Below, in pieces: positions 7,526 to 16,437 of a stretch of 64,000 bases of DNA (positions are counted from its first letter, which is position 1; every line of letters begins with the position of its first letter). The notes beneath the pieces are model-generated. The model did not search any database. It saw nothing but the letters and a program-made list of their open reading frames with translations, and was not told where the DNA came from. The stretch is from Candidatus Iainarchaeum sp. (GTDB lineage: Archaea; Iainarchaeota; Iainarchaeia; Iainarchaeales; UBA10219), in NCBI GenBank assembly GCA_018304425.1, contig JAGVWE010000003.1, positions 1 through 64,000 on the forward strand, in the 5' to 3' direction. A program made the translations under genes and the position numbers.

Positions 7526-8608
7526 TCACAGATGGGGCACCGAGGAATCGCGGAAGCGAACCAGTTTGACGCCCTCGCCTTTGACGACTTCGCCGATTAA
7601 CCGGGCTTTCTCGCCCAAGCGGGTGTTCAACAGGCGCAGGACCCTCTCCTTGTCCCGGTTTTGCACGACCAAGACCAGTCCAATCCCCATGTTGAAGGTG
7701 TGGAACATGTCCTTCTCCGGCACGTTGCCCGCGCGTTGGATGAGCCGGAACAAGGGCGGCACCCGGAACGAGTCCAGGTAAATCCTGCAACCCAGGCCCT
7801 TGGGCAGCACGCGGGGCAGGTTGTCCTGGAAGCCCCCGCCCGTGATGTGCGCGATGCCCTTGACCTTGAACTTCCTGCGCAGGGCGAGGATGGGCTTCGA
7901 ATAATTCTTGTGCGGCACGAGCAAGGCCTTTCCCACGGTGGTGCCGAGTTCCCTCAAAAAGGTCTTCGGCGAATAACCGGCCGACTCGAACAACACCTTG
8001 CGTGCCAACGAGTAACCATTCGTGTGCAAGCCATTGGAGGCCACGCCAACCAAGACGTCACCAGCGCGAATGGTTTTGCCGTCCAACAAGTCCCTTTTTT
8101 CCACGACGCCGATGATGCAGCCCGCCAAATCGTATTCGCCTTCCGAGTAAACCCCGGGCATCTGCGCGGTCTCTCCTCCCACAATCGCCAAGCCGTTGGC
8201 CTTCGCGGCAACCGCCATGCCCTTGACGAGTTGTTCCACGATGAAGGGGTCAATCTTGTTGCACGCGATGTAGTCGAGGAAGAACAAGGGCTTGCCGCCC
8301 ACGCACAGGATGTCATTGCACGAGTGGTTGACCAAGTCCTGCCCTATCGAGTCCCACTTGCCCATCAACTGGACGACCTTTATCTTGGTGCCCACCCCGT
8401 CAATCGAGGAAACGAGGATGGGGTGCTGGTAGGCCTTCAAGAAATCAGCGGAAAACGCGCCCCCGAACTGGCCGACATCCAAGGCCACGTGCTTGTTGAA
8501 GGTCGTGCGGACGTGCTTCTTGAGGCGTTCCTTGGCCTGCTCGGCCACGGAAATGTCGACCCCGGCCCTGGCATAAGTCAAGCCGCGCTTGCGTGCCTTC
8601 TTGGACAT
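7526..8608 (-). CDS. purM: Phosphoribosylformylglycinamidine cyclo-ligase PurM
   Basis: 360 residues. ATP-dependent closure of FGAM to AIR, step five of purine synthesis. The N-terminal YARAGVDISVAEQ, SIDGVGTK, the ALVGGETAQMPGVY-like segment and the C-terminal GGGFQDNLPR loop are all present, so the enzyme appears complete. The ATG at 8608 is chosen over an upstream in-frame codon at 8626 because TTTTAAA (about 8630-8635) sits some 25 bases before it. It is a single gene with its own promoter although thiC, whose enzyme consumes AIR, ends just upstream. Confidence 0.95.
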   Translation of the reverse strand: MSKKARKRGLTYARAGVDISVAEQAKERLKKHVRTTFNKHVALDVGQFGGAFSADFLKAYQHPILVSSIDGVGTKIKVVQLMGKWDSIGQDLVNHSCNDILCVGGKPLFFLDYIACNKIDPFIVEQLVKGMAVAAKANGLAIVGGETAQMPGVYSEGEYDLAGCIIGVVEKRDLLDGKTIRAGDVLVGVASNGLHTNGYSLARKVLFESAGYSPKTFLRELGTTVGKALLVPHKNYSKPILALRRKFKVKGIAHITGGGFQDNLPRVLPKGLGCRIYLDSFRVPPLFRLIQRAGNVPEKDMFHTFNMGIGLVLVVQNRDKERVLRLLNTRLGEKARLIGEVVKGEGVKLVRFRDSSVPHL

Positions 8609-8647
8609 GAAAAAATTAAGGGGCAAGGGTTTAAAAGTAGTGCGATG

Positions 8648-9985
8648 TCAGGGGGAGTGACCGTGGACTCCGGCCGGCACGGGCTGGGGCTTTTGCCCGT
8701 CCTTCTTCCACTCCGTATAATAGAGGTTCATGGCCATCATGGGGCACAGGGTGTCGCACATGCTGCAGGCCCGCTTGTCCCTGGGCATGACTTCCTCGCG
8801 CATCTTCCGCGCCTTCTCGGGGTCCAAGGCCAAGGCGTATTGCTTCTCCCAGTCCAGGGCCTTGCGCGCCCTCGAAAGCTCGTTGTCCCACTCCATGGCC
8901 CCGGAAACCCCTTTCGCGATGTCCGCGGCATGGGCCGCAATGCGGTAGGCAATGACCCCCTCCTTCACGTCCTCCGGCAACGGGAGGCGCAGGTGCTCGG
9001 CGGGCGTGACATAACAAAGCATGTCCGCGCCATGCCAGCCCGCCAACGCGGCGCCGATGGCCGAGGTGATGTGGTCATAGCCGGGCGCGATGTCGGTGAC
9101 GAGCGGGCCGAGAACGTAGAACGGGGCCTCGTGGCAGAGTTCCTGCTGGAGCTTCATGTTGTACTCGATTTGGTGCAGGGGCACGTGGCCCGGGCCTTCC
9201 ACCATGCACTGCACCCCGGCCTTGAGGGTGCGTTGTTGCAGCTCGCCTAACGTGCGCAGCTCCTCGAACTGGGCCTTGTCAGAAGCGTCGTGAATCGCGC
9301 CCGGGCGAAGGCTGTCACCCAGGGAAACCGTGACGTCATACTTGTGTAGGAGTTCGAGCACCTGCTCGTAGCCCTCGTACAAGGGGTTTTCGCGGTTGTT
9401 GTGCCGCATCCAGACCGCCAAAATCCCGCCGCCCCTGCTCACCACGTCCGCTATCCGCTTCTGCTCGTCCATGCACTGCAAGGCCTTCTTGGTCATGCCT
9501 GCATGGATGGTCATGTAGTCGATGCCGGACTTGGCGTGGGCTTCCAGGGCGTCGAAGATTTCCTTTTCGGAGAGGTTCATGAAGTGGTGTTTCGCTTTCG
9601 CGGCGGCCTCGTAAATGGGGACGCTGCCAACCGGCACCGGGCAGGCCTTGACGACGGCGTCGCGGACTTCCTTCAAGTCCCCGCCCGTGGACAAGTCCAT
9701 GACCGTGTCCGCTCCAAAGTGAACCGCCAGGTGCAGTTTCTTGAGCTCGGCTTCGAGCTGCGCCATTCCCTTGGACGTTCCCAGGTTGGCGTTGATTTTC
9801 GTGCGCAGGCCCTTGCCGATGCCCATGGGCACGAGGCTCGCGTGCAAGGGGTTGCGGGGAATGATGATGCGACCCGAGACCAGGCCCTCGCGGACGAATT
9901 CCGGGGAAACGCCTTCCCGTAAGGCCACGAACTGCATTTCCTCGGTTAGTTCGCCGTCACGCGCGCGTTCAACGATGGTCTTCAT
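8648..9985 (-). CDS. thiC: Phosphomethylpyrimidine synthase ThiC
   Basis: 445 residues. A radical SAM enzyme that converts the purine intermediate AIR into HMP-phosphate for thiamine synthesis. Core motifs include [36 protein letters not shown] and [14 protein letters not shown]. The C-terminal cluster-binding motif is C407-x2-C410-x3-C414, the spacing of the shorter ThiC lineage rather than the CX2CX4C of the long bacterial form. ATG at 9985, 9 bases after the purB stop: a purB-thiC operon. No TPP riboswitch is visible; the leader before purB is too short for one. Confidence 0.95.
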   Translation of the reverse strand: MKTIVERARDGELTEEMQFVALREGVSPEFVREGLVSGRIIIPRNPLHASLVPMGIGKGLRTKINANLGTSKGMAQLEAELKKLHLAVHFGADTVMDLSTGGDLKEVRDAVVKACPVPVGSVPIYEAAAKAKHHFMNLSEKEIFDALEAHAKSGIDYMTIHAGMTKKALQCMDEQKRIADVVSRGGGILAVWMRHNNRENPLYEGYEQVLELLHKYDVTVSLGDSLRPGAIHDASDKAQFEELRTLGELQQRTLKAGVQCMVEGPGHVPLHQIEYNMKLQQELCHEAPFYVLGPLVTDIAPGYDHITSAIGAALAGWHGADMLCYVTPAEHLRLPLPEDVKEGVIAYRIAAHAADIAKGVSGAMEWDNELSRARKALDWEKQYALALDPEKARKMREEVMPRDKRACSMCDTLCPMMAMNLYYTEWKKDGQKPQPVPAGVHGHSP

Positions 9986-9994
9986 GATGCTCCC

Positions 9995-11380
9995 CTACAA
10001 CTTCAAGGCCTTTTTCCAGTGCTGGCAGACCTGCACGGTCTTCTTGGAGGCCAAGCCCGTGTACTTCGCGGGGTCCCGGATGACGGCCAGCTGCCCCGGA
10101 GTGAACGCTTTCAGGTAACGGGAAAGAGCCGGGTGGGCTTCCGCCAGGCCCAACAAAGGCTTCCCCTTTTTCTTGGCTTCCAGGGTCAACAAACGGACTT
10201 CCTCGTGGGCGTTGGCGTGGCCGTGCTGGGCGAGCAGGATGTAGAGCGGCTCGGCCACGATGGAGTCGGCGCTGGCCGCAAAGTTGCGCTCGATGTTCGC
10301 ATGGTCTACCACCAGGCGGGAAAGCGTCTTGTTGAGGCGCTCGGAGGCCAGGTAGAGACCCGCGAATATTTCGGGCAGGAACCGCGCCGAAGCCGAGTTG
10401 GTCAAATCGCGTTGGTGGTCGGACAAGGCATCCAGGTAGACCGTGACGATGCGGGGCATGAACTGCTTCCACAGGCTCTTCACGTTCTCGAAGTTGATGG
10501 GGTTGCGCTTGTGGGGCATGGTGCTGCTCCCCACTTGCTTCTCCCCGAAGGCCTCCGCGATTTCCGCGATTTCGCTGCGCTGGAGGTTGCGCAGGTCGTC
10601 CGCGAGGTTGGCCAACACGCAGAACGTGGAAATCACGGTGTTCAAGAGGTCGATAAGGGATTCCGGCTCCACGATTTGAGTGGAGTGCGTGCCGGTCTTG
10701 AGGCCGAGTTCCTTCAAGAGCGCCTGCTCGAAGGCCACCGGGTCCTTCAGGAAGAGGCTGCTCGCATTGTACGCTCCGACGGCGCCGCTGAACTTGCCGC
10801 AGAGGTTGTCCTTGGCGGCGTCGATGGCTTGGATGCGGTTGCCCAGCCGGCTGACGTACTCGCTCAAGGCAAAGCCAAAAGTTATCGGCTCGGCGTGCTG
10901 GCCATGTGTCCTCCCCACTTGCACGGTGTCCCTTTCTCGCAAGGCGAGCTTGATGAGCGTTTTTTCCAGGCCCTTCAGCACGGGCAAGAGCACCATGCGG
11001 CTTGCTTCCCGGAAGCGGAGCGCGGAAGCCGTGTCCACGATGTCATAGCTGGTTGCGCCGAAGTGCACGAAGGGCTTGGCTTCCTTTGAGACCTGGCGGC
11101 GGACGACGTTGACGAGGGCGCGGACGTCGTGCCGTATCCTGTCTTCTTCCTTGTAGACGTCTTCCGCGTTCACGCGGCGGCAGGCCTGTTCGACCTCGCG
11201 CGCGATTTCCTTGGAGCAGATTCCCTGTCGGGCCAGGACGCGGACCAGCGCGGCCTCGACCTGGGCCTGATAATGCACGCGCGCGTTCTCCGACAAATAG
11301 GGGGCCAGCAGCTTCGCGGCTTCCTTGTCGCGGCCCACATAACGGTAATCCAAGGGAGAGATGTTGTCAAACAGTTCCAA
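9995..11380 (-). CDS. purB: Adenylosuccinate lyase PurB
   Basis: 461 residues. Cleaves SAICAR to AICAR plus fumarate, and adenylosuccinate to AMP plus fumarate. The fumarase/aspartase signature GSSTMPHKRNPI is intact and the catalytic-histidine segment VGRTHGQHAEP is present. The start is TTG at 11380, preceded by an AGGGGG Shine-Dalgarno-like stretch about 11 bases upstream, with TTTTAAA about 45 bases upstream. First gene of the purB-thiC operon. Confidence 0.95.
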   Translation of the reverse strand: MELFDNISPLDYRYVGRDKEAAKLLAPYLSENARVHYQAQVEAALVRVLARQGICSKEIAREVEQACRRVNAEDVYKEEDRIRHDVRALVNVVRRQVSKEAKPFVHFGATSYDIVDTASALRFREASRMVLLPVLKGLEKTLIKLALRERDTVQVGRTHGQHAEPITFGFALSEYVSRLGNRIQAIDAAKDNLCGKFSGAVGAYNASSLFLKDPVAFEQALLKELGLKTGTHSTQIVEPESLIDLLNTVISTFCVLANLADDLRNLQRSEIAEIAEAFGEKQVGSSTMPHKRNPINFENVKSLWKQFMPRIVTVYLDALSDHQRDLTNSASARFLPEIFAGLYLASERLNKTLSRLVVDHANIERNFAASADSIVAEPLYILLAQHGHANAHEEVRLLTLEAKKKGKPLLGLAEAHPALSRYLKAFTPGQLAVIRDPAKYTGLASKKTVQVCQHWKKALKL

Positions 11381-11461
11381 ACCCGAAACCCCCTAACCTG
11401 TCGGAATTGAGGGCGAAGGGGGTTTTAAACCTATCCTGCACCAGCTTATGCAAAGGTCCCT

Positions 11462-12385
11462 GTGATGGATGCCACGGAATGGTTGTTGATTTGGCTGGCG
11501 GCCGGGGTCTTCCTCCAAGCCGCGTGGCTGCTGAAGCAATCCCGCACCAGCCGGGGAATCCAAGCTAAGGTCATCCTACTGATAAGCCTCTTCACGGCGG
11601 GCTACTGGGCTGCGGTGCGCCTGAGCATTGGTGTCCCCTTCTTGGATGCCCTCCCCTATTATGTCCTCATGTGGTGCTTTCTTTTCGCGGTTCTCTTCCG
11701 CGACGAAGTCCTTCCGCAGATCACCGAAGAAACCGTGCTGATATTCAATGTGTTGTTCGCCTACCTGGCGTTCAAGCACTTTTCCCCCCTGTTACTCGCA
11801 AACCCGGTGCTGCTGGCCGGCTTCTTGCTTCCCACCCTGGCCGCGGTCGGCAACGCCTTCGTCAACAAGCCGCTCGGATTCAAGGCCAGGCTATTCTTTT
11901 ACGCCTGGTTCCTGGCCATCACGATTTTCCTCATCGGATTCCAGTCCCTGGTGAACCCCACGCTTTGGCTGGCGCTCGGCAATCTGACCCTGGTCGAAAA
12001 CGGTTTTCCCCTGCCGCTCGAGTTCCAGGGATGCATTGGCGGACAAGGCCCGCTCATCTGCGACCGTTTTTTCGGCCCCGAAATCCTGTTGCTGGGCGCC
12101 ACCCTGCTTTACCTCATGATTTACGCGACCACCCTGTTCCTGCTCGTGCCCTGGCCCCAGAAGCACCTGCCCTACCGCGATACCCTCCGGCACTGGAGGA
12201 AACACCTGGAACGGATGGCCGGCAAGTTCTCCATCGAACAAATGGAGCCCGCCAAGGCAGGACTCCTTTTGGCCGGCTTATTGGGGGTGTTACTGGCCAA
12301 CAATGTCCTCCAGGCCGTTGATGACGCCACCGCTATCAGCACGCTCCTCCTGGCCACACAATGGCTCGGCCGCAGCCCGCGTTAA
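11462..12385 (+). CDS. Polytopic membrane protein of unknown function
   Basis: 307 residues with about seven or eight hydrophobic segments (roughly 6-22, 38-55, 62-82, 88-105, 110-130, 145-165, 205-228, 260-285). Between the last two lies a charged cytoplasmic loop (LRHWRKHLERMAGKFSIEQ). Two cysteines occur in an extracytoplasmic-like stretch (CIGGQGPLIC). I do not recognise a family; length and layout would allow a transporter, enzyme or scaffold. GTG at 11462 is directly followed by ATG at 11465, either of which could start. It is divergent from purB with a TTTTAAA element between. Confidence 0.65.
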   Translation: MMDATEWLLIWLAAGVFLQAAWLLKQSRTSRGIQAKVILLISLFTAGYWAAVRLSIGVPFLDALPYYVLMWCFLFAVLFRDEVLPQITEETVLIFNVLFAYLAFKHFSPLLLANPVLLAGFLLPTLAAVGNAFVNKPLGFKARLFFYAWFLAITIFLIGFQSLVNPTLWLALGNLTLVENGFPLPLEFQGCIGGQGPLICDRFFGPEILLLGATLLYLMIYATTLFLLVPWPQKHLPYRDTLRHWRKHLERMAGKFSIEQMEPAKAGLLLAGLLGVLLANNVLQAVDDATAISTLLLATQWLGRSPR

Positions 12386-12429
12386 CGCCGGCAGAGAAGG
12401 TTTAAGTAGTTGGACTACGCAAATTAATC

Positions 12430-12684
12430 ATGCTCCCGCGAAATCGCACGCCCTTCAACGAATTCAGGCGCAGAGTCGCGGACGGCCAAAAACCCCATAT
12501 CGCGTTACATGAAGTCCTTTCGAACCTCTCCGCTATTGACCGGGCAAGCCTTGTAATACAGGTAGTGGAGAAATGGCCACGAGGACTGCAGGTAACAACC
12601 AGGCAGCAAACGCATGCACGAAACCTACAAAGTAATTACAGGCCAAAGGACCACGCCCCACGACGCAGGCCTAGGCCTTTATGA
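12430..12684 (+). CDS. Small orphan protein
   Basis: 84 residues; basic, beginning MLPRNRTPFNEFRRRVADGQ and ending in an Arg/Pro-rich tail. No recognisable domain. Support for a real gene is a TTTAAG element (12401-12406) 26 bases before the ATG, the same spacing as established genes here. It is followed at 12780 by another small basic orphan with an equally placed promoter. Confidence 0.45.
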   Translation: MLPRNRTPFNEFRRRVADGQKPHIALHEVLSNLSAIDRASLVIQVVEKWPRGLQVTTRQQTHARNLQSNYRPKDHAPRRRPRPL

Positions 12685-12779
12685 ATAATCTGCTGGAAAT
12701 AGTCTAGACCGTCTCAGCATCCTGGAATCCAAGGGCGAAAAACAGGGTTTTAAACGTATCTCGGCAAGGAAGATAGTGC

Positions 12780-13067
12780 ATGCCTGGAAGGAGACCCAGA
12801 CCCGGAAGGCGAAGGCCCCTCGAACGGGAAGCCCAGACCCGGCAGCAAGAGAACTTGCTGGCAAAAAACTTTTTGCAGCGGTTGCGGGAAACGCCGGACC
12901 CAGTGGAGCAGGTTAGAATGCTTGCCGAAAGCCTGCGTCAATTGAATGACGCCCACCCTGACCGGACCACGGAATTCCTGGCCGCGTGCAGGGCTACGGG
13001 GGGCGAGCAGTTCATGCGAGTGTACATGGCGCACCTCGGAAACCTGAAAAGACGCCAAGCGCCTTGA
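12780..13067 (+). CDS. Small orphan protein with Arg/Pro-rich N-terminus
   Basis: 95 residues: a disordered start (MPGRRPRPGRRRPLE) then a helical, charged region (LRETPDPVEQVRMLAESLRQL). No family recognised. TTTTAAA at 12748-12754 is about 29 bases before the ATG, which argues for a leaderless transcript. It resembles other orphans of this window in its basic proline-rich start but not convincingly in its helical part. Convergent with the IMPase gene. Confidence 0.5.
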   Translation: MPGRRPRPGRRRPLEREAQTRQQENLLAKNFLQRLRETPDPVEQVRMLAESLRQLNDAHPDRTTEFLAACRATGGEQFMRVYMAHLGNLKRRQAP

Positions 13068-13082
13068 CTGTTTACGCCCGGC

Positions 13083-13856
13083 CTACTTGAAGTAGTTCCC
13101 GATTATCTGCATGATTTTGGGGTGGAGTTTGCCGTTGGAGGCCACGAAGTTCTTGGACTGCGGGCTCCAAGGGTGGCCCTGGAAGTCCGTGACCTTCCCG
13201 CCGGCCTCTTCGACAATCAAGGCGCCGGCCGCGATGTCCCAGGGAAGGGTCGAGTGGCCGACGAAAAAATCGGCCTTGCCACGCGCCACCATGGCGAACT
13301 CGATGGAAGCCGAGCCCAGGATGCGGGTGCCGAACACCGAGTTCATGAGCATCGTGAAATAGTCGAGCATCTCGTGCCGCTTCCGATAGAACGCCGAATC
13401 GTATAACATCATGGCCTTGGAGAGGTCATCGGTGTCCGACACGCGGATGGGCCGGTCGTTGAGGAACGCGCCCTTGCCCTTTTCCGCCCAAAGGGTCTGG
13501 TCAAAGTACGGGAGGTGGATGACTCCCAGGGTAATCGCCTCGCCTTCCTGCAATGCGATGGCGACCCCGAACATGGGGATGCTGAAAAAATAGTTGTGCG
13601 TGCCATCCAGGGGGTCCACGATCCAGGTGCAGTCCGAGCCCTTTTCCTCGAGCCCGCATTCCTCGGAAAGCGTGTTGTAGTCCGGGAACTCCTTTTTGAG
13701 CAGGCCCAGGATGCCTTCCTCGCAGAGCTTGTCCATGACCAGCTGGAGGCTGCCCCCCTCCTTGGTGGCCGCGGTCTCCTTCTGCTGCTTCCAGGCCCCC
13801 ATGAGTTTCTTGCCGGCTTCCTGCGCGGCCCGCATGGCGGCATCGCGTTCTTTCAT
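13083..13856 (-). CDS. Inositol-monophosphatase family phosphatase
   Basis: 257 residues. Metal-dependent sugar/inositol phosphatase; archaeal members often act on both inositol-1-phosphate and fructose-1,6-bisphosphate. Metal ligands are visible: EE at 65-66, then IVDPLDGTHN at 79-88, and WDIAAG near residue 206. The ATG at 13856 overlaps the purC stop by four bases (ATGA), so it is the last gene of the purE operon. Its link to purine synthesis may only be co-transcription. Confidence 0.88.
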   Translation of the reverse strand: MKERDAAMRAAQEAGKKLMGAWKQQKETAATKEGGSLQLVMDKLCEEGILGLLKKEFPDYNTLSEECGLEEKGSDCTWIVDPLDGTHNYFFSIPMFGVAIALQEGEAITLGVIHLPYFDQTLWAEKGKGAFLNDRPIRVSDTDDLSKAMMLYDSAFYRKRHEMLDYFTMLMNSVFGTRILGSASIEFAMVARGKADFFVGHSTLPWDIAAGALIVEEAGGKVTDFQGHPWSPQSKNFVASNGKLHPKIMQIIGNYFK

Positions 13857-14857
13857 CGCGCCCTCACCTTGAGCTGGTCCAGGAAGGCCAGGTAGTCGTC
13901 GACCACGGCTTGAATGGCGGGCGCACCCCAGGTTTTCCGGCCGGTCCAAGCCTCGCACACGGACTTGTAGAGGTTGCCCGTGATTTCCAGCAGTTCCCGG
14001 GGCAGGTGCTCCGGGACAGGGTATTGTTCCTTGGGCTGGCCCCGGGCCTTGGCCGCTTCGAGGGCCGCATACCAGGGAGTCGTCTTGTAGTAATCGCGCA
14101 CGACCTGCTTGCTGACGTGAACGCCCTTGTACAGCATCCGGTCCTCGTCGAGCGTGCCCGCCACGTCCACCAACACCAGTTTCTTGTCCGGGGTGTAACC
14201 GAACTCGACCTTGCCGTCCGCGTGCTCCAAGCCGATTTCCTCGGCCTTCCCTGAGATGAAGTCGTTGATGCGCAGGGCCTTGTCTTTCAATTCCTCGATT
14301 TCCTTCCTTGAAAGGCAGGATAGTTCCAGGGCTTCCTCCCAGGAAAGGTAGCGGTCGGTGGGCTCCAGCTTCGTGCTCACGTCCATGATGGGCTTGGGCA
14401 GTCGCGCGCCGGGCCGGGGCATCTCCTTCAAGCCGAGCTGTGAGAGCGGCAACTGGCCGGACTGCAGCCGCTTGAACACGGAACTTCCCGCCGGCAGGGA
14501 ATTCCTGAAAATGACTTCCAAGGGCACCAGGTAGTTGCCCATCCCCTTCCGCAACTCGCCCTTCTGGGGGAACAGGATGCGCACGAGGTTGACCTCCATC
14601 TCGGTGGACGAGACCAGCCTCCGGTAATGGGAGGGGATGCCGAGCTTTTCGAGTTGCTCGAAGTTGTAGGCGGCCTGGCGGCAGAGGCTCTCGCCTTTCC
14701 CGGGAATGGGGTCCGGCATCTTCCCGTAATCGAAAATCGAGTAGTCGTCCGTGAACTGGAAGACGCCGACGCCCATCGCCTGCTCGGTGGCCTTTTTCTG
14801 GATGGTGAGGATTTTCACGCTGCCCGACTGCGTCAATCCCTTGCCGGTCAAAGCCAT
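13853..14857 (-). CDS. purC: SAICAR synthetase PurC
   Basis: 334 residues, the long form of phosphoribosylaminoimidazole-succinocarboxamide synthase, which ligates aspartate to CAIR using ATP. Segments matching the family include GKGLTQSGSVKILT (end of the first strands), the central EVIFRNSLPAGSS, DEDR in VAGTLDEDR and the SKQVVRDYY segment. It overlaps the upstream isochorismatase gene by 10 bases and the downstream IMPase gene by 4, so it is embedded in an operon. Confidence 0.88.
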   Translation of the reverse strand: MALTGKGLTQSGSVKILTIQKKATEQAMGVGVFQFTDDYSIFDYGKMPDPIPGKGESLCRQAAYNFEQLEKLGIPSHYRRLVSSTEMEVNLVRILFPQKGELRKGMGNYLVPLEVIFRNSLPAGSSVFKRLQSGQLPLSQLGLKEMPRPGARLPKPIMDVSTKLEPTDRYLSWEEALELSCLSRKEIEELKDKALRINDFISGKAEEIGLEHADGKVEFGYTPDKKLVLVDVAGTLDEDRMLYKGVHVSKQVVRDYYKTTPWYAALEAAKARGQPKEQYPVPEHLPRELLEITGNLYKSVCEAWTGRKTWGAPAIQAVVDDYLAFLDQLKVRAR

Positions 14858-15471
14858 TCGATGCCCTCCAGTTTGTGCATGATGTGGTGCCGCTCGAGGC
14901 GCTTGAGCAGCTCCCCCGAAGGCAAAACTTCCCCCATCCTATCAGCAGAGAAACGCTTTAAAAAAGAGGCGTGCAGGGCCTTCGCGTCCGAGGCACAGGC
15001 GTCTTTGACAATCACGACGTTGTAATTGTGCTCGAGCGCGGAGAGCGCGGTGGCGTACACGCAGTAGTCCGTGACCAGGCCGGCGAGCACCAGGGTCTCG
15101 ATGTCATGGTGCCGCAGCTTGTGGTCCAGGTTCGTCTTGTGGAAGGCGTTGAAGCCCGGCTTCTCGAGGTAGGAATCGAATTCGTTGCGGATTTCCCGGG
15201 GCTCCCTGGCGCCCTCGCTGCCCCGCAGGCAATAGCGCGTGTCCCTGGCTCCCGGATAGCGGAGTTGCCCGTGGTGGTAGAGGGTGTGCAGGACCGGCAG
15301 GTGCCTGGCCCGGAAGGCCTCCATGAGTTCCCGGAGGGGCTTGAGGATGGCCTTGCAGGCTGGGGAGAGGTCCAGGAAGTCCTGTTGCACGTCGATGGCC
15401 AGCAAGGCGGAACGGGCTAGGGGGAGTTCAAAGCTGGAATCAATCCGTTCCTTGCCCTTCTTCACCGGCAT
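14848..15471 (-). CDS. Isochorismatase-family cysteine hydrolase (nicotinamidase-like)
   Basis: 207 residues with the catalytic triad of the family: D27 (AIDVQQDF), K112 (FHKTNLD) and C137 (VTDYCVYATA). Such enzymes include nicotinamidase, which would feed NAD salvage, but also isochorismatases and ureidoglycolate-type amidases; the metal-binding residues typical of PncA are not obvious, so the substrate is open. It sits between purE (4 bases) and purC (10-base overlap), so it is certainly co-transcribed with them. Confidence 0.82.
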   Translation of the reverse strand: MPVKKGKERIDSSFELPLARSALLAIDVQQDFLDLSPACKAILKPLRELMEAFRARHLPVLHTLYHHGQLRYPGARDTRYCLRGSEGAREPREIRNEFDSYLEKPGFNAFHKTNLDHKLRHHDIETLVLAGLVTDYCVYATALSALEHNYNVVIVKDACASDAKALHASFLKRFSADRMGEVLPSGELLKRLERHHIMHKLEGIEWL

Positions 15472-15475
15472 TCCT

Positions 15476-16324
15476 TCACTTGCGTTTTCTCGCGCGCGAG
15501 CGCGACTGCAGCTCCTTGTCGGCCTTCAAGACCTTTTTCTCGAGTTCCTTGCGGTAGGCCAGGAGCTTCTTGGCGTACTTGTTGCCGTTGGAAACGTTCA
15601 GGACTTCAATGGCGGCCAGCGCGGCGTTGGCGCCGCCGCAGATGGCGACCCACAACCCCGTGCGGGCCTTGTCCAGGATGAGGATGGCCTGCTCGGGGAG
15701 GTTGGGTTTCGCGATGGGCACGTGAATGACTAACGCATTCGAGTCCTCGATGGCATCGAGCTCCATCAAGTCAATCAAGTCGATGTAGACCTTGGACTCG
15801 TCCAGGGCCTGCCAGTCCACCCGGTCCAAGGAGATTTCCTCGAAGGGGACCTCGAAGCGCTTGAGGAGTTCCTGGGCCTCGCCCAGGCGATTGATCAACT
15901 CCACGTTGTTGCTGGACTTGATGAACACGACGCCGGACTTTTTCCCGGACAAAATCTTCTTGGCTTCCCGCACCGCTTCCTTTCCCTGGTTCACGCCCAC
16001 GCCCAGGACCGGCATGCCGGGCGGCATCTGGTGCACGCTCAGCAAGGCGTCCAAGCCAAAGTAGCTGGCGTGAACCGGTATGCCGATGACGGGCCTGACC
16101 GGCTGGTGGCTCTTGACCACGCCTGGCAGCGCGGCCGAAACCCCCGCGCCGGCGATGAAGACCTTGGCCCGGGTTTTCCGGAGGGCCTTCTCCAGTTGCT
16201 TGGGCGTGCGGTGCGCGGAGAGCACGCGGACCTCGGCCTTCAAGCCCTGGGCCTTGCACTCGTCGGCAACCGTCTCATAGACGCTGGAATCGCTGGCCGA
16301 ACCGAACACCACGAAAACGCTCAT
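15476..16324 (-). CDS. purE: PurE (AIR carboxylase/mutase) with degenerate second PurE-like domain
   Basis: 282 residues. The N-terminal half is a normal PurE core: GSASDSS, the catalytic LSAHRTP, IAGAG, a GIPV strand and LLSVHQMPPGMPV. The C-terminal half starts again at VVFIKSSNN and ends with ICGGANAALAAIEVL, echoing the PurE fold but lacking the SAHR motif. Duplicated PurE proteins are known in some archaea. The very end is highly basic (RSRARKRK). No purK is visible. First gene of the purE-isochorismatase-purC-IMPase operon. Confidence 0.88.
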   Translation of the reverse strand: MSVFVVFGSASDSSVYETVADECKAQGLKAEVRVLSAHRTPKQLEKALRKTRAKVFIAGAGVSAALPGVVKSHQPVRPVIGIPVHASYFGLDALLSVHQMPPGMPVLGVGVNQGKEAVREAKKILSGKKSGVVFIKSSNNVELINRLGEAQELLKRFEVPFEEISLDRVDWQALDESKVYIDLIDLMELDAIEDSNALVIHVPIAKPNLPEQAILILDKARTGLWVAICGGANAALAAIEVLNVSNGNKYAKKLLAYRKELEKKVLKADKELQSRSRARKRK

Positions 16325-16437
16325 AAAACCGCCTTAAAACCCCTTAAACCAAATAGTATGCACTTATTACTGCAAACTCTTTAAACGGCTTTTCGGCAAG
16401 GTTTAAAAACCGTCCCGGATACATCTGATGGGAACAA

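Noticed and set aside
8600-11460. TPP or purine riboswitch upstream of purM or purB-thiC
   Set aside because: The leaders are only about 0-20 bases long and show no conserved riboswitch core.
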